Below, in pieces: positions 40,601 to 55,600 of a stretch of 64,000 nt of DNA. The stretch comes from Neelides folsomi (lineage: Eukaryota > Arthropoda > Collembola > Neelipleona > Neelidae), in NCBI GenBank assembly GCA_034687125.1, contig JAQGBZ010000053.1, forward strand, positions 62,001 to 126,000, written 5' to 3'. Numbering within the stretch: the stretch's first letter is position 1; every line of letters begins with the position of its first letter. A model generated the notes under the pieces. That model saw only the letters and a program-made list of their open reading frames with translations. It was not told the origin of the DNA and made no database searches. The position numbers and the translations under genes are program-made.

Positions 40601-43600
40601 CCTTCTGCTCTCCCTCTTTCTCTAATTTATGAGGATATTTATTTTCTCGCGGATCACAAGAGCAAATGACCATGTTCGCTGGTTATTCCGCCATGTTAGC
40701 CACAGTTTCATTATCGAGAGAACATTTGGAGACTCAAAGGAATTTTTTCTCTTTAAAAATGTCTTCATTTTCTTCATCCTTCATTTGCATTTCCAGAAAT
40801 GCAAGAATTAGCCCTCGTTGAGAATGAGCGATTGGGAACGAATGTCTTTTCTGACCCTTTGATGGAAGACATCATCATGATGTGAATTGATCATGAGATG
40901 GACATAGTTAAAAGGGGCACAATAGATAGAGAATGATTCCCAGAGTCCCCCCATTGCTTCAATATGTATTTCCTCTCTTCATTGTTCTTCCTGATGTATG
41001 GGCTCTGGGGTGTTGGAGAGGCGGAGTGAGAGGTGAAAACGTCACGTGGGGCTATCTCCTTCCGTCTGTAAAATAGAGTGAAATGACAGAAATGTTGAGT
41101 CTGAGGCAAGGCGTGGCAAGATAATTGTAATTAAGTAGCAAACTCGTAAATTCTCCTCTTCCACAAATTACGTGTAAAATCTCCTTCTCTCTCTGAGGAG
41201 AAACGGCCCTTCCATGTCTCTGAAGTGGAGGCACAATATAAAATATGTATTATGTTCAATAAATACTCGTCTCGGCTCCTCGAGGCTTCAGAGAGAGAGA
41301 GAAAGAAGCAGAGCAATCCAATTCCCTTCTTCCTCCATGTGTTTCCTCCATTGAGCCTCGTGGGCCTTTTGGGCAAATATTCCTCGAGATGAGTTGGGAG
41401 CGAAGAAACGAGGTAATAATCTACATATAGGACTCTTTTCATGTACGAAGAAGTAAAGGTAAAAACGTAACTTATTTCGATTGTGGATTGATCAGAAAAA
41501 TGGAGAGAAAAGAAGGCATTTCCAGCTCTCGAAACTGGTTCGTCCAGTTTTGGGAATAAATTTTGACTCGTTTTTTTAAGGTAGTGCCAAGTTAGGGATA
41601 TTCCTTTTGTGTCCTTCTTCCCTTCACTAATTCCACTCACTCAGGAGACTCCTCCGCGAAGGAGTCAAAACAGAATAGGAGGCTCCATCATCCACACGTA
41701 CTTTCCTCCTTCTAGAATAATGGATTTCAACCGTTTTCTCCCCTCTTTTTCATCTGAGCCACATTTAGTGAAAGATATTACTCTCGTTTCTCATAACCTC
41801 TGGAAGGCTCTCACTGCCCAAATTCTCCATCTAATCTTGAAATATTTCTTATGGGCTCTTCTTAATCTCCAGAAGACCTTTATCACTTTTTGCCTTCTTT
41901 TGCCCAAGTGTGCAACACCCTTAAACATATTTTACTCCCTGCATTGTCAAAATATCAACATTCATTCATGATTCATGTTTCATTACGGAGTTTGATGCTT
42001 TGAATTGCTTATCTCGACTTTCCTCCAATTCCTCCTTCTGGCTTTTTATGTAATAAAATGATTTTGATCTTTTGATACAAAACATATCTTTTCCTCCTTA
42101 TTACTTATTACACGTCATGTATTTAAACATGTAAGTACAAATTATTATACATGAACTTGTGGGAAACGTCTAGACTTGAAGAGGAGGAATGGAAATAAGC
42201 CATAATGAGAGAAATTGCCTTGCAATGAATTCCTTGGTTTGTGAAGCTCGTGTGGTAGCTGGCTAGAATGATTTTTGACATTTTGATATTAACTTTGATA
42301 ACCTCAAGAATTTTATTTCCTCATCCTCACCCATTTCATAAACAGTTATGTTCTTCGCCGCCAGTTACTCGGCTCTCATGAGGAACACTAACGAGACATT
42401 TCCTTGTATTGAGACATGTGTCTCAGGAGACTTCCAACTACATATGAAAGAATTATGAAAATCAATATAACGTGGCGTGGTAATTCATCATGAAATATTG
42501 ATAAGCTCCTTTCATTCAATAGTGTTTACATTACTTTTATTCGCCTATTACTCTGTATGTTTGTACAGCATTTATGGTAGACTACTAATACTACTAATCA
42601 TAATTGAGACACAACCACTTGGGAATAAGCATACAATAACTGGTCGTTGCTTCCACCACAATTTTGACCATATGAATTATGATTTAAATAATTTTATATT
42701 AATGAATAAGACAAAACAGTTAACTCAACATCTTATATTAAATGTATTTAAACGAGTCGGAATTCTACTTTCACACAATGGCGAATTTCCATTAACTCTA
42801 CCGGACATTTGCATTTTATTCTGTCTTTATTCTCAGCGAGTATGCAAATCTGTCTTGATAGAATGCGAAATTGTGATAGGCAATAAATTATAATTAATAA
42901 TAATAATAGAAAATCACTTCTCTCTTTCTGCCTCCTTCCTCTTGTAGTTTTTCAATATTTAATGGAATGAATGTAAGAATGTAAATGAGATTGTCACATG
43001 TGTTGTACGTCTGAAGAGTTTATTATTACCTCCTCAAATTTCATGGAAGAAGGGAAACGAGTGAAAATATGATAAGACGCATCTGTTTGAACAACTACAA
43101 AAATAGCAAAATCTGTATGAGCCGTTTCGCGACACGAACCGTCTTGGGCACCGCAGGAACCGAGAATCTCCGGTCCCGTTATCTCTTCGTACAATCACTG
43201 CGAAATGAGCTCAGGCCTCCCTCCATCACATTATTATTAGGAGTGGAGGACGAGCGGAGGATGAGAGATGACGATGAGAGTTTTGAGGGGAGGAAAAAAG
43301 GAGTGCGGCTGTGAGACACATCTTCAGCATTATTATTTGAATGAGGTAATCTTGAGAGTCAAGTCTGAGATTTTTATGTGTAGACTCTTTTTCTTCCTCG
43401 AAGTGTATGAAGCGGGTCATTGGGGTCGAGACATTTTATGGGAAATTCTAATTTCATTCTCTCCAACACTCGAGCATTCCCATGACCGCCGCTCTCAGAT
43501 GGTTTCCCCTTCTTGGATGTGATCATAATTCCTTTTCATCTCTCCCCCTCGGAACACCAGAGAGGAAAATCTTAATCCTTTCCTTTCCAGGTTCAATACC

Positions 43601-46600
43601 TCCGTTTTTGTGGAACTCTTTCAAATTTTTCATCCTCATTATTATGTCAGGAGAACCTTTTCCTCCATTTTGAGAAGGGGATTCATTTCCACATTTGACT
43701 TTTCATTACAGAGAATTACACGGCCCTATTCTTTATCGTTGAATAACTCTTAAACTCAATTAAGGCTTCATAAAATGAGTAAATTTTTGATCTACCTGAA
43801 GCCTAAAGTCCAACACAAAAAATCATTTATTTTTTACTTTATAATTTGAATTATTAAATCAATTCCAATTATATTTAAAAGTTTTTATGTCTTGATGATA
43901 ATAAAATTTTACAGATATCTGAAATAAAATAAGGTTCGGGTTCTTTGATTTAAAGATGGACAAAGAGCGAAGGGTTCGAAAAGGCCCCAAAGTAAAGTAC
44001 GCTTGTATCCAATTCCTCAAATCCCCATTTACAATTTTCATACTTCGACGAACCATGTACCCCTCCTTTAAAGATAAGGGCCGCTCTTAACTCTTTTAAC
44101 CCCTTCTATCTCCCATTGAAGAGTTTTGTACCACCAAGACACGGATGGTTAAATGAGTTTAAAAAGATTTTCCAAAACTCTTCACTCTACGCCTCTCCAA
44201 TGTTCACGAGCTATCCGGTTAAATCTATATACAACCCAGGATCATAAAGGTTTGCGCGACCCCTCGTCTAACATTGATAAAGGGAGCGCAAGCCTTTCTG
44301 CTGTTGGGTAGTACATGAGTAAATTGGAATGGAACAATTTGTTCTAGTGATTCCGGGAACGTCGATGAGGTTAATCATTTCCATATTTCATAGAAGTTCA
44401 AACGAGGGGTGAGGGGAATCATCATGAGTTGGTCTTTTCCAATGAGTGGAATTGATTGTCTCGGCGAGGAGGCGAACGAGAGACATTTATTATTATTGTC
44501 TCGAGGGTGAATAGTCGCCAAGTGTCCATTTATTGGTTTTGAATGAGAGGCTCCACTTCATTGTCATGAATCCAAGAGATCGATTAGAGACTCACAAGCT
44601 CCATTGAAGGGACATATAAGAAATGATTTCATTCTCCCATTGTATTCCTTCCTATATCTTCTCCTCATCGACTCAATGGGACATTTATATTATGAATTCC
44701 TATTTGAAATCTTTCTTGGTTCATTGGCATTGAGGATTCCGGGGAGAGGCGATTCGCTCCTTCATTTATACCCTAGTAGATGATGTGAGATAAAATGGTG
44801 AAATCCCTGTGGAGGAAACTGCATTTATGGTCTTAATACTAATTTAACACCTTTTCTTATAGCATGTAGCTTTTAATGATAATAGGCTCTTCTAAATTCA
44901 AACATGAAAAAATGTGATAGGCCTTCTTTTACATTATGTTTCATGTGTAAAGTTTGATTTGAGATTGAGTTTTGTTCCTTGTGTATTTTAATAGCATAAG
45001 AGAGATTTCGAAGTAGATTTACATTCTCATAGCTTTCCCATTCATACACTTTCGTATATGCATGATAGACACAAACAATTTGAAGCGTCGGAAATTGCAA
45101 TTACTTAAAATTAGAAGGTAAAGCTTTTGTATCCTCACCTCTCTACTTTTTCCCCTACTAATATTTGTTTAACAAATTTTACCCAATTCTTAAATATCTC
45201 TCAGTGCTCTTAGGAAATGTAAAACTTGTACGCTTCTTCACCATTACTCTGCTTTTATGACTCAAAATATGCGGCTTTCTGTTTAGAGCATCTTAATGCA
45301 TCCAAGTTTCCATTTCCAATGTACAAGACGAGTGTTTCGAAAGAGTACTCTGAGATCCATTTCTCTTTCAAAGTCAATGAATGGGTTTTTTCTGTTAATT
45401 TAATCCCATTCTCGAGGTTGTAGAATTAGGGAAAATAGTTGAAGATTGAGAGAGACGGAATGGGCCTTGAAGAGCATTTTCCATGATTTCATGCAAGAAG
45501 AGGAGGAAGAGACTGCAGTGTTTTGTGTGCATTGGATATGATGTTTGTTCTCCCAGGTTTCCATATTTGAGCTGATGAGGTTCTTCGTGAGGTAATGAGT
45601 ACGTGGAGGAAATGAGACTAGAAAGGTGAGGAACGCATTTGCAGCCAAATGTGACATTATGGGTTTTATGGATGGGAAAAATCTCCATGAATCCTCATTT
45701 TAAATGGGCTTTGGAAAAAGAAAGGGCAGAAATTATTGAAAGGAGGAATAATAATTACTTTTGATATAACCTCCTTTGACTCTCTTCACAAGTTCTCACT
45801 TTTAAGAATATGAGGACAAGAAAAGATGAGTTTTGCTCACACGTTCCTTTTCTTCAATTTTCACTCCTTGGTTTACTCAACAAGATCTCTCCATTAAAGA
45901 CTTTTTTCTATACTAATACTATACAGATTGCTTCCTATATGTTTTCTTTCTTATATGGTACATGTGCATCATATGATATTAGTGATGTGTGCATGAGTCT
46001 GGTGATCTGCTAATGGATGGTAAAGTATAGAATTGTATATGTGGAGAAATTGTTCTAGCAGTGAAGATGTAAGGAGTTGAGAATGTACACGGTTCTGACA
46101 GCAAGGCCCAATTTTTCCTACTTAAAAATACATTTATTTAACTGACATGTAAATTGTGTGGGAAGGTGGGTGTCGAACCTTCGGTGCCCTTTTGCTGTCG
46201 TGGTTTTTCTCATCCATTCACCGCCGTGGTCGTCATTCGAGTAACTCCAGGGATTCTGTACTCTTGTTGAACAAAAATTTCAAATCTCAATTCCTCCGTC
46301 GGCAATAAAAGGAGGAAATTCTTGAGTTTTTCTATTACTTCTCAAATTCAAATTACGAAGTCAACAATGAATAATTTGTCCCACCAACTCACCTTCTAGC
46401 TTTACACGACGACGACGTTTCTTGTGCTTTTCTTCCGCTTTTTCACCTCTATCCTCGTCAAGCTGATTCTCAGAAGCGTGCCGAATTATGAAAAACCTCC
46501 TTTTCATAAAACGACATGAATCCTTCAACCTCAGGGGATTCCGTAGGGAACTTACAAATCTCTTTTTCACATTTATTTCCTTTATGCTTTTTCTAACCTT

Positions 46601-49600
46601 ATTCCTAATTTTCCTATATTTATTTTTCACCATCATCTTATTTTTGTAAGAAATACTACCTGAACATTAATGATGCATGAACAAGCATGGAATGAAGAAT
46701 GAAACTGAATTTGGGTAGTTTTAATGAAGATGAGAAAAAATTAGATTGGTCATTGAACATGGTAGCCCTTTTATTCAAATGTTGGTCGGCCGTGGTCGGT
46801 CAAAGGGAATATTTTGAGCATTGGTTGTTGAAGAAGCTACTGGTCGTTTCCTCCAGGGTAATCAAAGTGGAAATTTATGAGAATTGGCCTGAGAGTTCGG
46901 TAGCCGAGAGGCTGATGATGTTTTAATATTGCGCAATTTAATGCGATCTCTTCTAATGATTCACAGCGGGGAAGCAGGCGGAGATCTCAGGGATTCATCG
47001 CCATCTCGAAACCCCTGGACAACATGCCAAGGTGAGAATTTATATTTCTTTTTTTCTCTTTATTCATTTTTACCCTGAAATGCCTTTATCCTCATTTTCA
47101 TTTTTCTTATATAATCACCTTTATGATCAATTATGTAAAAATTCTTTGCATTATATTTTTTTATCACAAAGTATTTGATCGCAAACAAAAAAACTCTAAT
47201 ACTATATATTTTAATACCATTTATTTTAATATTTTAATAATAATTTAAATAAGGAAATGTCGCCTATTCAATTTACTAGCAGGAAACATTAGTTTTTATT
47301 CCTAATTTCATTTCATGAGACAATGGGTTTAATGATTACAAATAGAGCCACGAATACATTCATTAATGACACCAATGACATGTTCATAAAAATTACATGG
47401 ACATAATAATAAGTTGATATAAGCAGTTGATTCAGTTATTTAATCATGTATATGTAGTAGACATAAGGAGAGTTTATTATTTAACTGTATCAAGTACGCA
47501 AATATAAAATCCGGACCGAATGAGTCGTCGATGAGTAATGGAAGGCTGAGCCGGTGAATGGGGATGTAATTGTGGAGGTTGGCCCGACGGTCTCATTATT
47601 ATTTTCCGGAGGAATCGCCCCAAGATATCTCTAGGCCACCGTCCCTTACAGGCAGAATCATCGAAATACCCATTATATGCAAATGAGGTCTCCATTCTTC
47701 CTCCTTTTTCATTCTTCCCTTTTCCCCAAATATTTTTTTGTCTTTCCCCGCTGCGGGTCCCGAAGCGGAGAGCTAAATAGAGATACGCCACGACGTTAGA
47801 TTACATTCTGGACCTCAATGCGTCGCACAGCTGGATATGTGATCAGGGGATTTTGGCTTGTACTTTCCCTTCACCTTCTCGATCCCTTCAATGATTTTTT
47901 TTACCCATTCTTTGGCCCATCATTACTCCTCCACGTCCTTCTTCATCAAGGAACTATAGAGTTGTACAAGTAAAAATCAACCCAATCAAATCCAACAATC
48001 TCTGATGTTTTATTCCATTTCATCCTCAATTTCAAGTTTGCTCTCTCACTCAGGACCTTTTTATTTTATTATTCTTCCTTTTTACTCCCCGATTAAACCA
48101 GTGATAGTTCACGGGTTTGGGTTTTTTGCCTTCAAAAAATTGTCTGGTTTTCGTAATTGAACCGAGTCGATGGAGTCGAGAAGGCATTTTTCAATTCAAC
48201 GCCATTGGGAGTAGTTTGTCACAAGGAATTTTGATGAGGATTTATTTGGAGAGAGACAGAGGAATTTCGATTTTCAGATCAGAATAGATACTTAGCCTAT
48301 TGGACCCCAACATTGTATAAGCATCGTTATAATACCAGAACCATAGGCTATGCACTAATCCCTATTTTACTGCATTTAAAAGATATAAATGTCTCTTGGT
48401 TTGGAAAAGACGCAGAGACAGGGGAGGAAATTACGCATGCAAGTTACTTTTAAATGTTATAAATGAGGAGAAGTTGGGAGCTTGTGATGGAAGAGAAATA
48501 CAAGTAAGAGATTTATTGAATAAAAAGGGTTTCCAAAAGGTTCATCTCTCAATTACTCTCTTTCCCATTTTCCCTGACATTGTTGTGAGAAGGTGAAATC
48601 TTTGGCATCAACAAGGGGAGAGTTGAGCCGTTCTTTGATCCTCAAACTCATCCACTTCATGGATTCCATGAATCCACTAACGACGCTCAACATCTCTCTT
48701 GGCATTTTACCTAATACTCTCCAATAATTGAGTATCTGGTGGAAAGAGCCATTTGTCTAATATACATGGGGAAAGGAAAGACTCTATAGAAAATTATATG
48801 GGATGAGAAGCATATGATCATCACCCACATGGATTTTAAGTGATATTTTTCAAGTTTCAGCCCCTACTGTCTCCTTAAAACCTTTAAATCCCAACTCATC
48901 TTTCTCCAACAAACTTACATTTTCAAACACAAAGACCATTAAGCCTCGTTTGAAAAGCCGAAAGAAAGACATTTTCCTATGGATTTGCGTCTCTCCTAGT
49001 TTAAATCTCCCTAACTGCACCTGACGCCGCATTTGTCATAATCTAAAAGGCTAATGGAAGGGAGCTCGTAATTATTTAACATTTTCACTCCGCCAGAAGA
49101 GGAACTTTGAAAAGTTCTTCCTTTTCTTTCTTCTCTGACGGTGAAAGATTCACTGTGACCGGAGTCTTCTCACCGGAGATTGGGGGAGACAGTTGCTCAA
49201 GAAGAACCAAATCCACATGTTGCGTTTTCTCATGGCAGCGGAACTAGATCAACCCAGGGAAGAGAGATTCATTTGAGGAATCTTAATTCCCCCATCGCAC
49301 ATCTCTCACATGTTGGTTAATATGAGACGATTCCTCCTTCATCTCTTCCCATTAATTCCCATAATGACTCACACTATCTCCTCCTATCATCTCACACGAA
49401 ATAGAGAATTCCTTCTCTGGCTTTTCATTCATTTACATCCTGAGATAATGAAACTTTCATCTTGATACGCATACATCTGTCGAATAAAAGCATAGTGGTA
49501 ATAAAGGAATTAAATTATAGACGGACATTTAAAAAAAAGTTCCAAGGAGTATCATATAGCTAATTAAAAAATGTAAAATGGCTTGAGAATTTATTCTCAT

Positions 49601-52600
49601 GAACTTGAATTTAAAATGTGTTTTATTTCAGATGATCCTGCCGGAGAACATGGCTCGTCTTTTGGCCGCAATGCAGGAATCAGTGACAGGCGGAGGCAAT
49701 GTGAGCGGGTACGTTGGACTCGGCGGTCCTCAAGGTGTCGTTCAGCAGCCCACGGTCTCGTCTCCCACGCCTACCAAGAACCATTCAATGAGCCAGAATA
49801 ACAATAATCACCACGGAGGGGAGACCAACTTCTCACACGGACAGAAGGGGAAGGGGTCGAGAGGAACTTCAACAGGTAGTTCTCCTATCCTTTCACCCAC
49901 CCCCAAATGCTTTCCCTTCACACAGGAGAGAAGGCATTTAAGATGATGATAAAGATTGGGGAAAACAAGACAGTTGGGCTTTGTCACAATCATCAACTTT
50001 GATTTTAATGACCAGATGTCTAGTCAGCTTCAATTTAGTCCGACATAATGAGAAAAAATGGATGTTTGAATTACTCATATATTTTAATTGTAATTAGGAA
50101 AGGAATGAATTCTAAAGTCAGAATCATTAAATGAATTAATTTAAAAATGTGATCATTTTGTAAACTTTTACGACCATTTTTAAGTTTCCTATATTCATAC
50201 ACAAATAAAGGTTCTATTTATTTGTAAATGAATTATGGGAAAATGGAAGTGAAATATGAGCTCCGAAGGGTAAATGAAATTGAGCCCAATTCGTAAAATG
50301 AGAGGAAAATTGAATAAAAAGATAATAATGTGTTTCCGAAGTTGATGTCGGAAAATGGAGGGCGTTGAAATGAGGGGAAAAGCCAGGGGTTCCTTTTGTA
50401 TGACCAACTCCTTCTCTTTGGAATGAATGCTGAACTATGACTCGTAAAGAGTGGAAGTTCCCCCATTTATTCGCTTTTTTATAATTTATGAGTTCCCCTT
50501 CTCGTGTGTTCCTTTTCATCCGTCCACACTGCTCGCTTCCTTTTCTCAACGAGAATACTCTCAATTGGAGAATTAAATGGAGGTGAGATTAAATAGGGAG
50601 CGGTGTGAGACCTCGAACCCTTTTTACTCACAAACTTGTCGAGTTCATTTCCATTATTATGAGTTTTACCCTTTGGTCTCGAAATTCTATTCGAGAAATG
50701 ATTTTTTTCTTTCCACCCTTCTTCGTTTCTCATCAACCCTAGAAGCCGTTTTGGACTTCATTTGATTAAAACTACAATTTGACTGATTTTATATGCAGAT
50801 GAATCCATTTTAATATTACATTGTACTGAATAGTGCTCATTGATCCGATGTAATTTTAGAAATCAGGGAGAAAGATAATTTTATTTTGACATTTTATAAC
50901 CTATAGTCGGATCAATAATTTTATTACTTTTATCAAGAAAAGACATTTTACTAAATTACATATTAAGTTTATTTTATAAGTCAATTTATCCCCTCTATTA
51001 TAAAAAGGGTAGAAATAATTAATTTACACAATCACCATCTATCCTGCTCGGTTTAGCGACTTTACATTAAAAATACTCATTAATTCGGAATCATTCTCAA
51101 ATAGTGCCTTTTGGCATTACAATCAGAGACTATTTTCATCCTGCACGTCTTCAGGGGCTTTTGGTATCCTTAAATCCAAGCATTAAGTGACCCGTAGGTT
51201 GCTGGTGACCGGCTCGTATTTTATTAGACTTTAAGTTAGCTAGGCATAAAATAATATGAAAAGCTTGAAATATTTTCTCAACGATTTTTATAAAAGGGCT
51301 TAATATTTTCCTTACATTTTATGATTTTATTTATACAATTTTTTATAAGCCTTACAAGCGCATTATCAAATTGAATCCTTTCTCTCCCAATTTCGTATTT
51401 CTCAGAGGTTCCTTTTTATCACGAACGGTTTTTTTGTCTCTTTGGGTTCCGAGTTGTCCCTTCAACCCTTTGATTCTCACTTTTATTCCTTGTCCCGTCT
51501 CCTCGATTGAAGTTTTTGTCCTGGAGTTTTACAACTACTTTATACTATTTATTTACCGTTGCCCTCTCCTAATATACGAGCCCTTACGAGTCTCCGTCAC
51601 ACGATCTGGCCGAGAAATAATATATAAAGTAGTAAAGTGGAAGGAAACATTTCTCTCGTTAACATTCGGAAGGGAAATCCCTTACGGACATTTTACTCTA
51701 TAAAACTTTCAAAGATTCTTTTCTACATTGTGGAACCCTTTTCTGTTCCTCATCTCTGATGGACTCTGATCGTATAAGTATACTTTTAGAATAAAGATTT
51801 ATATATTGAAATGGGAAATGCATGTCGTTTTTAACTACTTTGCCCTTATTATGTATTTATATTACAAGAATTTTTTATTCGAAATGCAAGGCAGCTGTTC
51901 TTTCCTCAAATATTTACTCCAGAAATCCGATTCTATCGGGAGGAAAAGATTTTTTATATTAAAAATTGTAGTGGGAAAAGGGTTACACGTCCAATGTTTT
52001 TTATTACATTATTTTTTAAACAACAAAGAATTTTATTTCTCTTCCGAGTCCCCTTCACATTCCCCTTCCTCGCACCAATTTCCTCACAAGTGAATCTCAC
52101 GGAAAATTCCAAATGTGAACAGCCTTTTGAATTGGAGCATAAATACCTTATATTACATTTTCAACATAGTTATACGGAGAAAATAATTTGGTTTGATGAT
52201 TTATATAATTCAACTTGTAAATATCATAAATATAATATCTTGTCTAACTACTAAATTTTAGTTAGCATTGTATTCTTTCAAGATTTCTTCATTGGTCATT
52301 AGCAGTCATTTCACGCTTGGCGTAAAAGGATATTATTGAAAGGTTATTGGAGTAACTTTACTAGTTTCTCTTATTAAAACAAAATTGGCCCAATGGTTTA
52401 TTATAAACATGATTAATGATTATTCCTTATCCTCTCCATTGTGCTCCTAAATGAAAAAGTGAATTTTCCTTGCTTATCGTTTCCTTCTTTGAGGGAGTAT
52501 TTGAAGTTAACCGTTCAATTTTAAATTAACTCACACGCAAGACAAGTCTTGTTTAGGTAGGAGCGTAGGCAGCAAGTTTGATAAAAGAGAAATGAAGTGG

Positions 52601-55600
52601 GAGTCAAAAGGAACTCGTTACCTAATGTTATTATGTGAGGGCAGAGAGCAAATCGGACAAAAAACAGAAGCGAGATGAAGGAGAGAAAAAAGATTGAATC
52701 TATTGAACTATCCCTCACTTTCTACTTATTTTTTCCCCTTATTTATTCATCTTAAACTTATAATTTAATGCTAATTTACCAATATTCCTTAATTATGTTT
52801 TGCCGATCAATTAAATTAAAGAGAAGGATAAAATTAAACGTAATTGATATCCTTAGATTCTAGTTAGATTCCTCATCTCCTGATTCTTATACCTACTCGT
52901 ATTATATATATTTTTAAAACATCCAGTGTTAATTCAATAAAAAAATTAGGTTGAAATTACTCATAGAATTACCATTACTCAATTTCTGTAAACTTACAAA
53001 TAAGGTATTGAAGGGGATTCACAATATTTTCTCGGTTTTGTGGAAATGAGTGTTTGGAAGGTGTGTAATAATAAGGTTAAAAACCCCACCCGTCGGCGAC
53101 CCTTCAAAAATTACAATTGCATTTGGTAGGCGACGGGGGATCCTCGGAGTCCTACTACGATGAAAACAATTATTTTCCATTATATTCCCTTTTTCCTCAC
53201 TTTTCAACATTTCCCCTTCTCTCCGGTGTGCCATGACGGGTAGGATCTGCTCAAGTAGGCGAGTAATTCCAAGTTCCATCAACCATCAATCCAACAATGC
53301 TCTTTAACACTCTCACACTTTTCAATTCTTCCAATAAGCCACTTTTACCCTATTATGATGTTTTGGGTGCTCCTGAAGACATTCTTCTATTTGTCGAAAG
53401 CCCCTAAACAACTACACACAAGCCCCTTTTTCAAATATATAAGGTAATTCCAACCTAAGGGAGTAGTTGTCGAAGAGAGCCTTCATTTACAAGGATTGAA
53501 TAAGCGGATTCTTCCATTATTTTCCTCTTTTCTCATTTTCTAAAGCTACACGTCCTCCATTGTGTTCTTTTTATGCCTCGTTACTTCAATCCCTTTAATT
53601 ACATCTTGTCAAGCTCATACGCTCCTAACTCGTCCCCTCCAAACTTGGAAAATTCTTTTTTCCCCAAATAAGTAGTTAAACACGGGAGATGTGTCGCGGG
53701 CTCCTGTGTTCATGGACCGTAAAATTAAGATTTTTTTGTGACTACGCGTAAAATCTTTATCATCTCTTACCATTTTACCCATGGAGGAAAAATGAGTTTA
53801 AATGTCAATAAAAAAGCTATGAATAGTTGATGGAAAATTAGGTAGTTTGTCTTATTCCAAAAAGGGCCTCAATTATAAAAAAAAACTATTTAGAGCCGAA
53901 ATGCAATTAGAAGAATAAAATTAATATTTTGACTTCCCTGCAGGGCGGGGTTTAACCTCCTTCCCAGTAATTCGAGAAGGACTTCTTGGCAAAGGGACTG
54001 GACCTGTGGACTACACAAGATATGTCCGAAGGTACGGAAATGCTGCCGAATGCGGGTATCATCAATGTAGAGAGCTCAACTACCGGGAACATTTTCACTG
54101 CCTTGACTGTGGAGATGGAACTCGCGTATTTGTGAAGAAAGAAGAAATGATCCGGCATTTTAAATGGCACAAGAAAAGGGACGAATCTCTTCAGCATGGT
54201 TTTATGAGGTACTTACATTTATCTACTTAAATATTTTTATATCTTTACTTAATTAAAGATACGATTTAAAACATTACGACAGTATGAGTCTTTTATTGTA
54301 TAATAGTATTGATTGAGATTTGAGTATTTCATTTGAAGTGAAATTAGAATCTAGTGATTTATAATTTGTTGAGGCGTTTTATGAATAAGTGCTAATTTGG
54401 TTGTGATTGTTCAACAGGTATTCACCAATGGATGACTGCTCGGATCGTTTTCGAAATTGCTCTCATAACCGCAAGCAGACTCACTACCATTGCCTTCAGG
54501 TAATTTAATCAATTTTTTATTCTTTTCAAACGACTCTCAAAGAAGAATCAAATGGTTTTATGAATTTAATTATTAGCGCAATAACTGGTTCATTGAGAAT
54601 TAAAAGATTACAAAATGCCACATTGAAATGTAGATAAATGTTGGTAAATGAATAGAAAAGACATTTTCTAAGGTGAGGAATAAATAGACGGAAAGGCGTG
54701 CCGTCATATTTTAGATTAAATCTGTCACTTGCTGACTTCCACAGCTTTGTATTATTTTGTAATCACTCCTAATTGCTCCTTCCGAGAATTAATTAATCAT
54801 CTCCTGAGCTTTTTCGTTCTCTTAATTCTTCCCTTTCATAGAATTCCTTCAATTCTTCCTCCTTCCACTCCTCATTGTTCAGAAAGAAGAAAACGGTTGT
54901 TAATTAAGGAGTTGGCGAAGATTGTTGCTTATTATTAGTTTATTCTAATCGTTTCTATTTACTCCTGTTAAGGAAATGCTCCGAGGGTTAAGAGATTGAT
55001 GAAGTTCCAATGTTTTTAAATACTTTGGTTATAAAATGAATTGAAGAAGATGTTTCGTATCCATTTGAAGAAGGCTTAATTTGGAATTCTTTTGAATCCT
55101 GATAGGACGGCTGCGAGAAAGTGTACATTAGCACGAGCGACGTCCAAATGCACGCGAATTATCACCGGAAGGACTCTGCTATCATTCAAGAGGGTTTCCA
55201 AAGGTTTAGAGCCGCTGAAGACTGTGGAGCTGAGCATTGCACATTTCGAAATCAAAGGACAACTCATTTCCACTGTAGGAGAACTTCTTGCTCCTACACA
55301 TTCAAGAATAAAGCTGATATGGGTAAAATTATATTTTCATATTTATTCAATCAGGCAATCTTTATTAACTAACCATTATGTACGATGATTTTTATTATCA
55401 ATTAATTTAATAAAAACTATCGTTGACTCTTTGAAATTCATAGAAAAATATAAATATGTTATGATTTTATAACCAAATAGAGTAATTTTAATAAATCAGA
55501 AATGTCGGGTTTCTTTGAGCCAAAAAGAATGAATGAGAAGTCTGGGAGTCTGAATGACATGTTTATTTGAGTATGTTAAGATGTAGCGACATTTCCTCAA

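Larger units (their letters stand above)
26040..46966 (+). other. castor intron 4 (20.9 kb)
   Basis: The donor is AAG|GTAAGA and the acceptor TTCACAG. The interval is non-coding as far as I can tell. It holds a CA/GA microsatellite (29757-29795), GA-rich tracts (near 41289-41305), two longer open frames of doubtful meaning (41131-41640 on - and 42477-42893 on +) and one exon-like - strand segment (46393-46473). Castor frame and phase are preserved by direct joining of exons 4 and 5, so no further castor exon is required here. Enhancers are likely but not identified. Confidence 0.65.

Noticed and set aside
43060-43200. Locally GC-rich patch open on both strands
   Set aside because: Considered as a coding exon, but neither frame has convincing splice sites or a recognisable protein; it may be a regulatory island.
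46150-46195. Possible tRNA T-loop (GGTTCGACACC on -)
   Set aside because: Flanking bases cannot form a T-stem, and no cloverleaf is visible.
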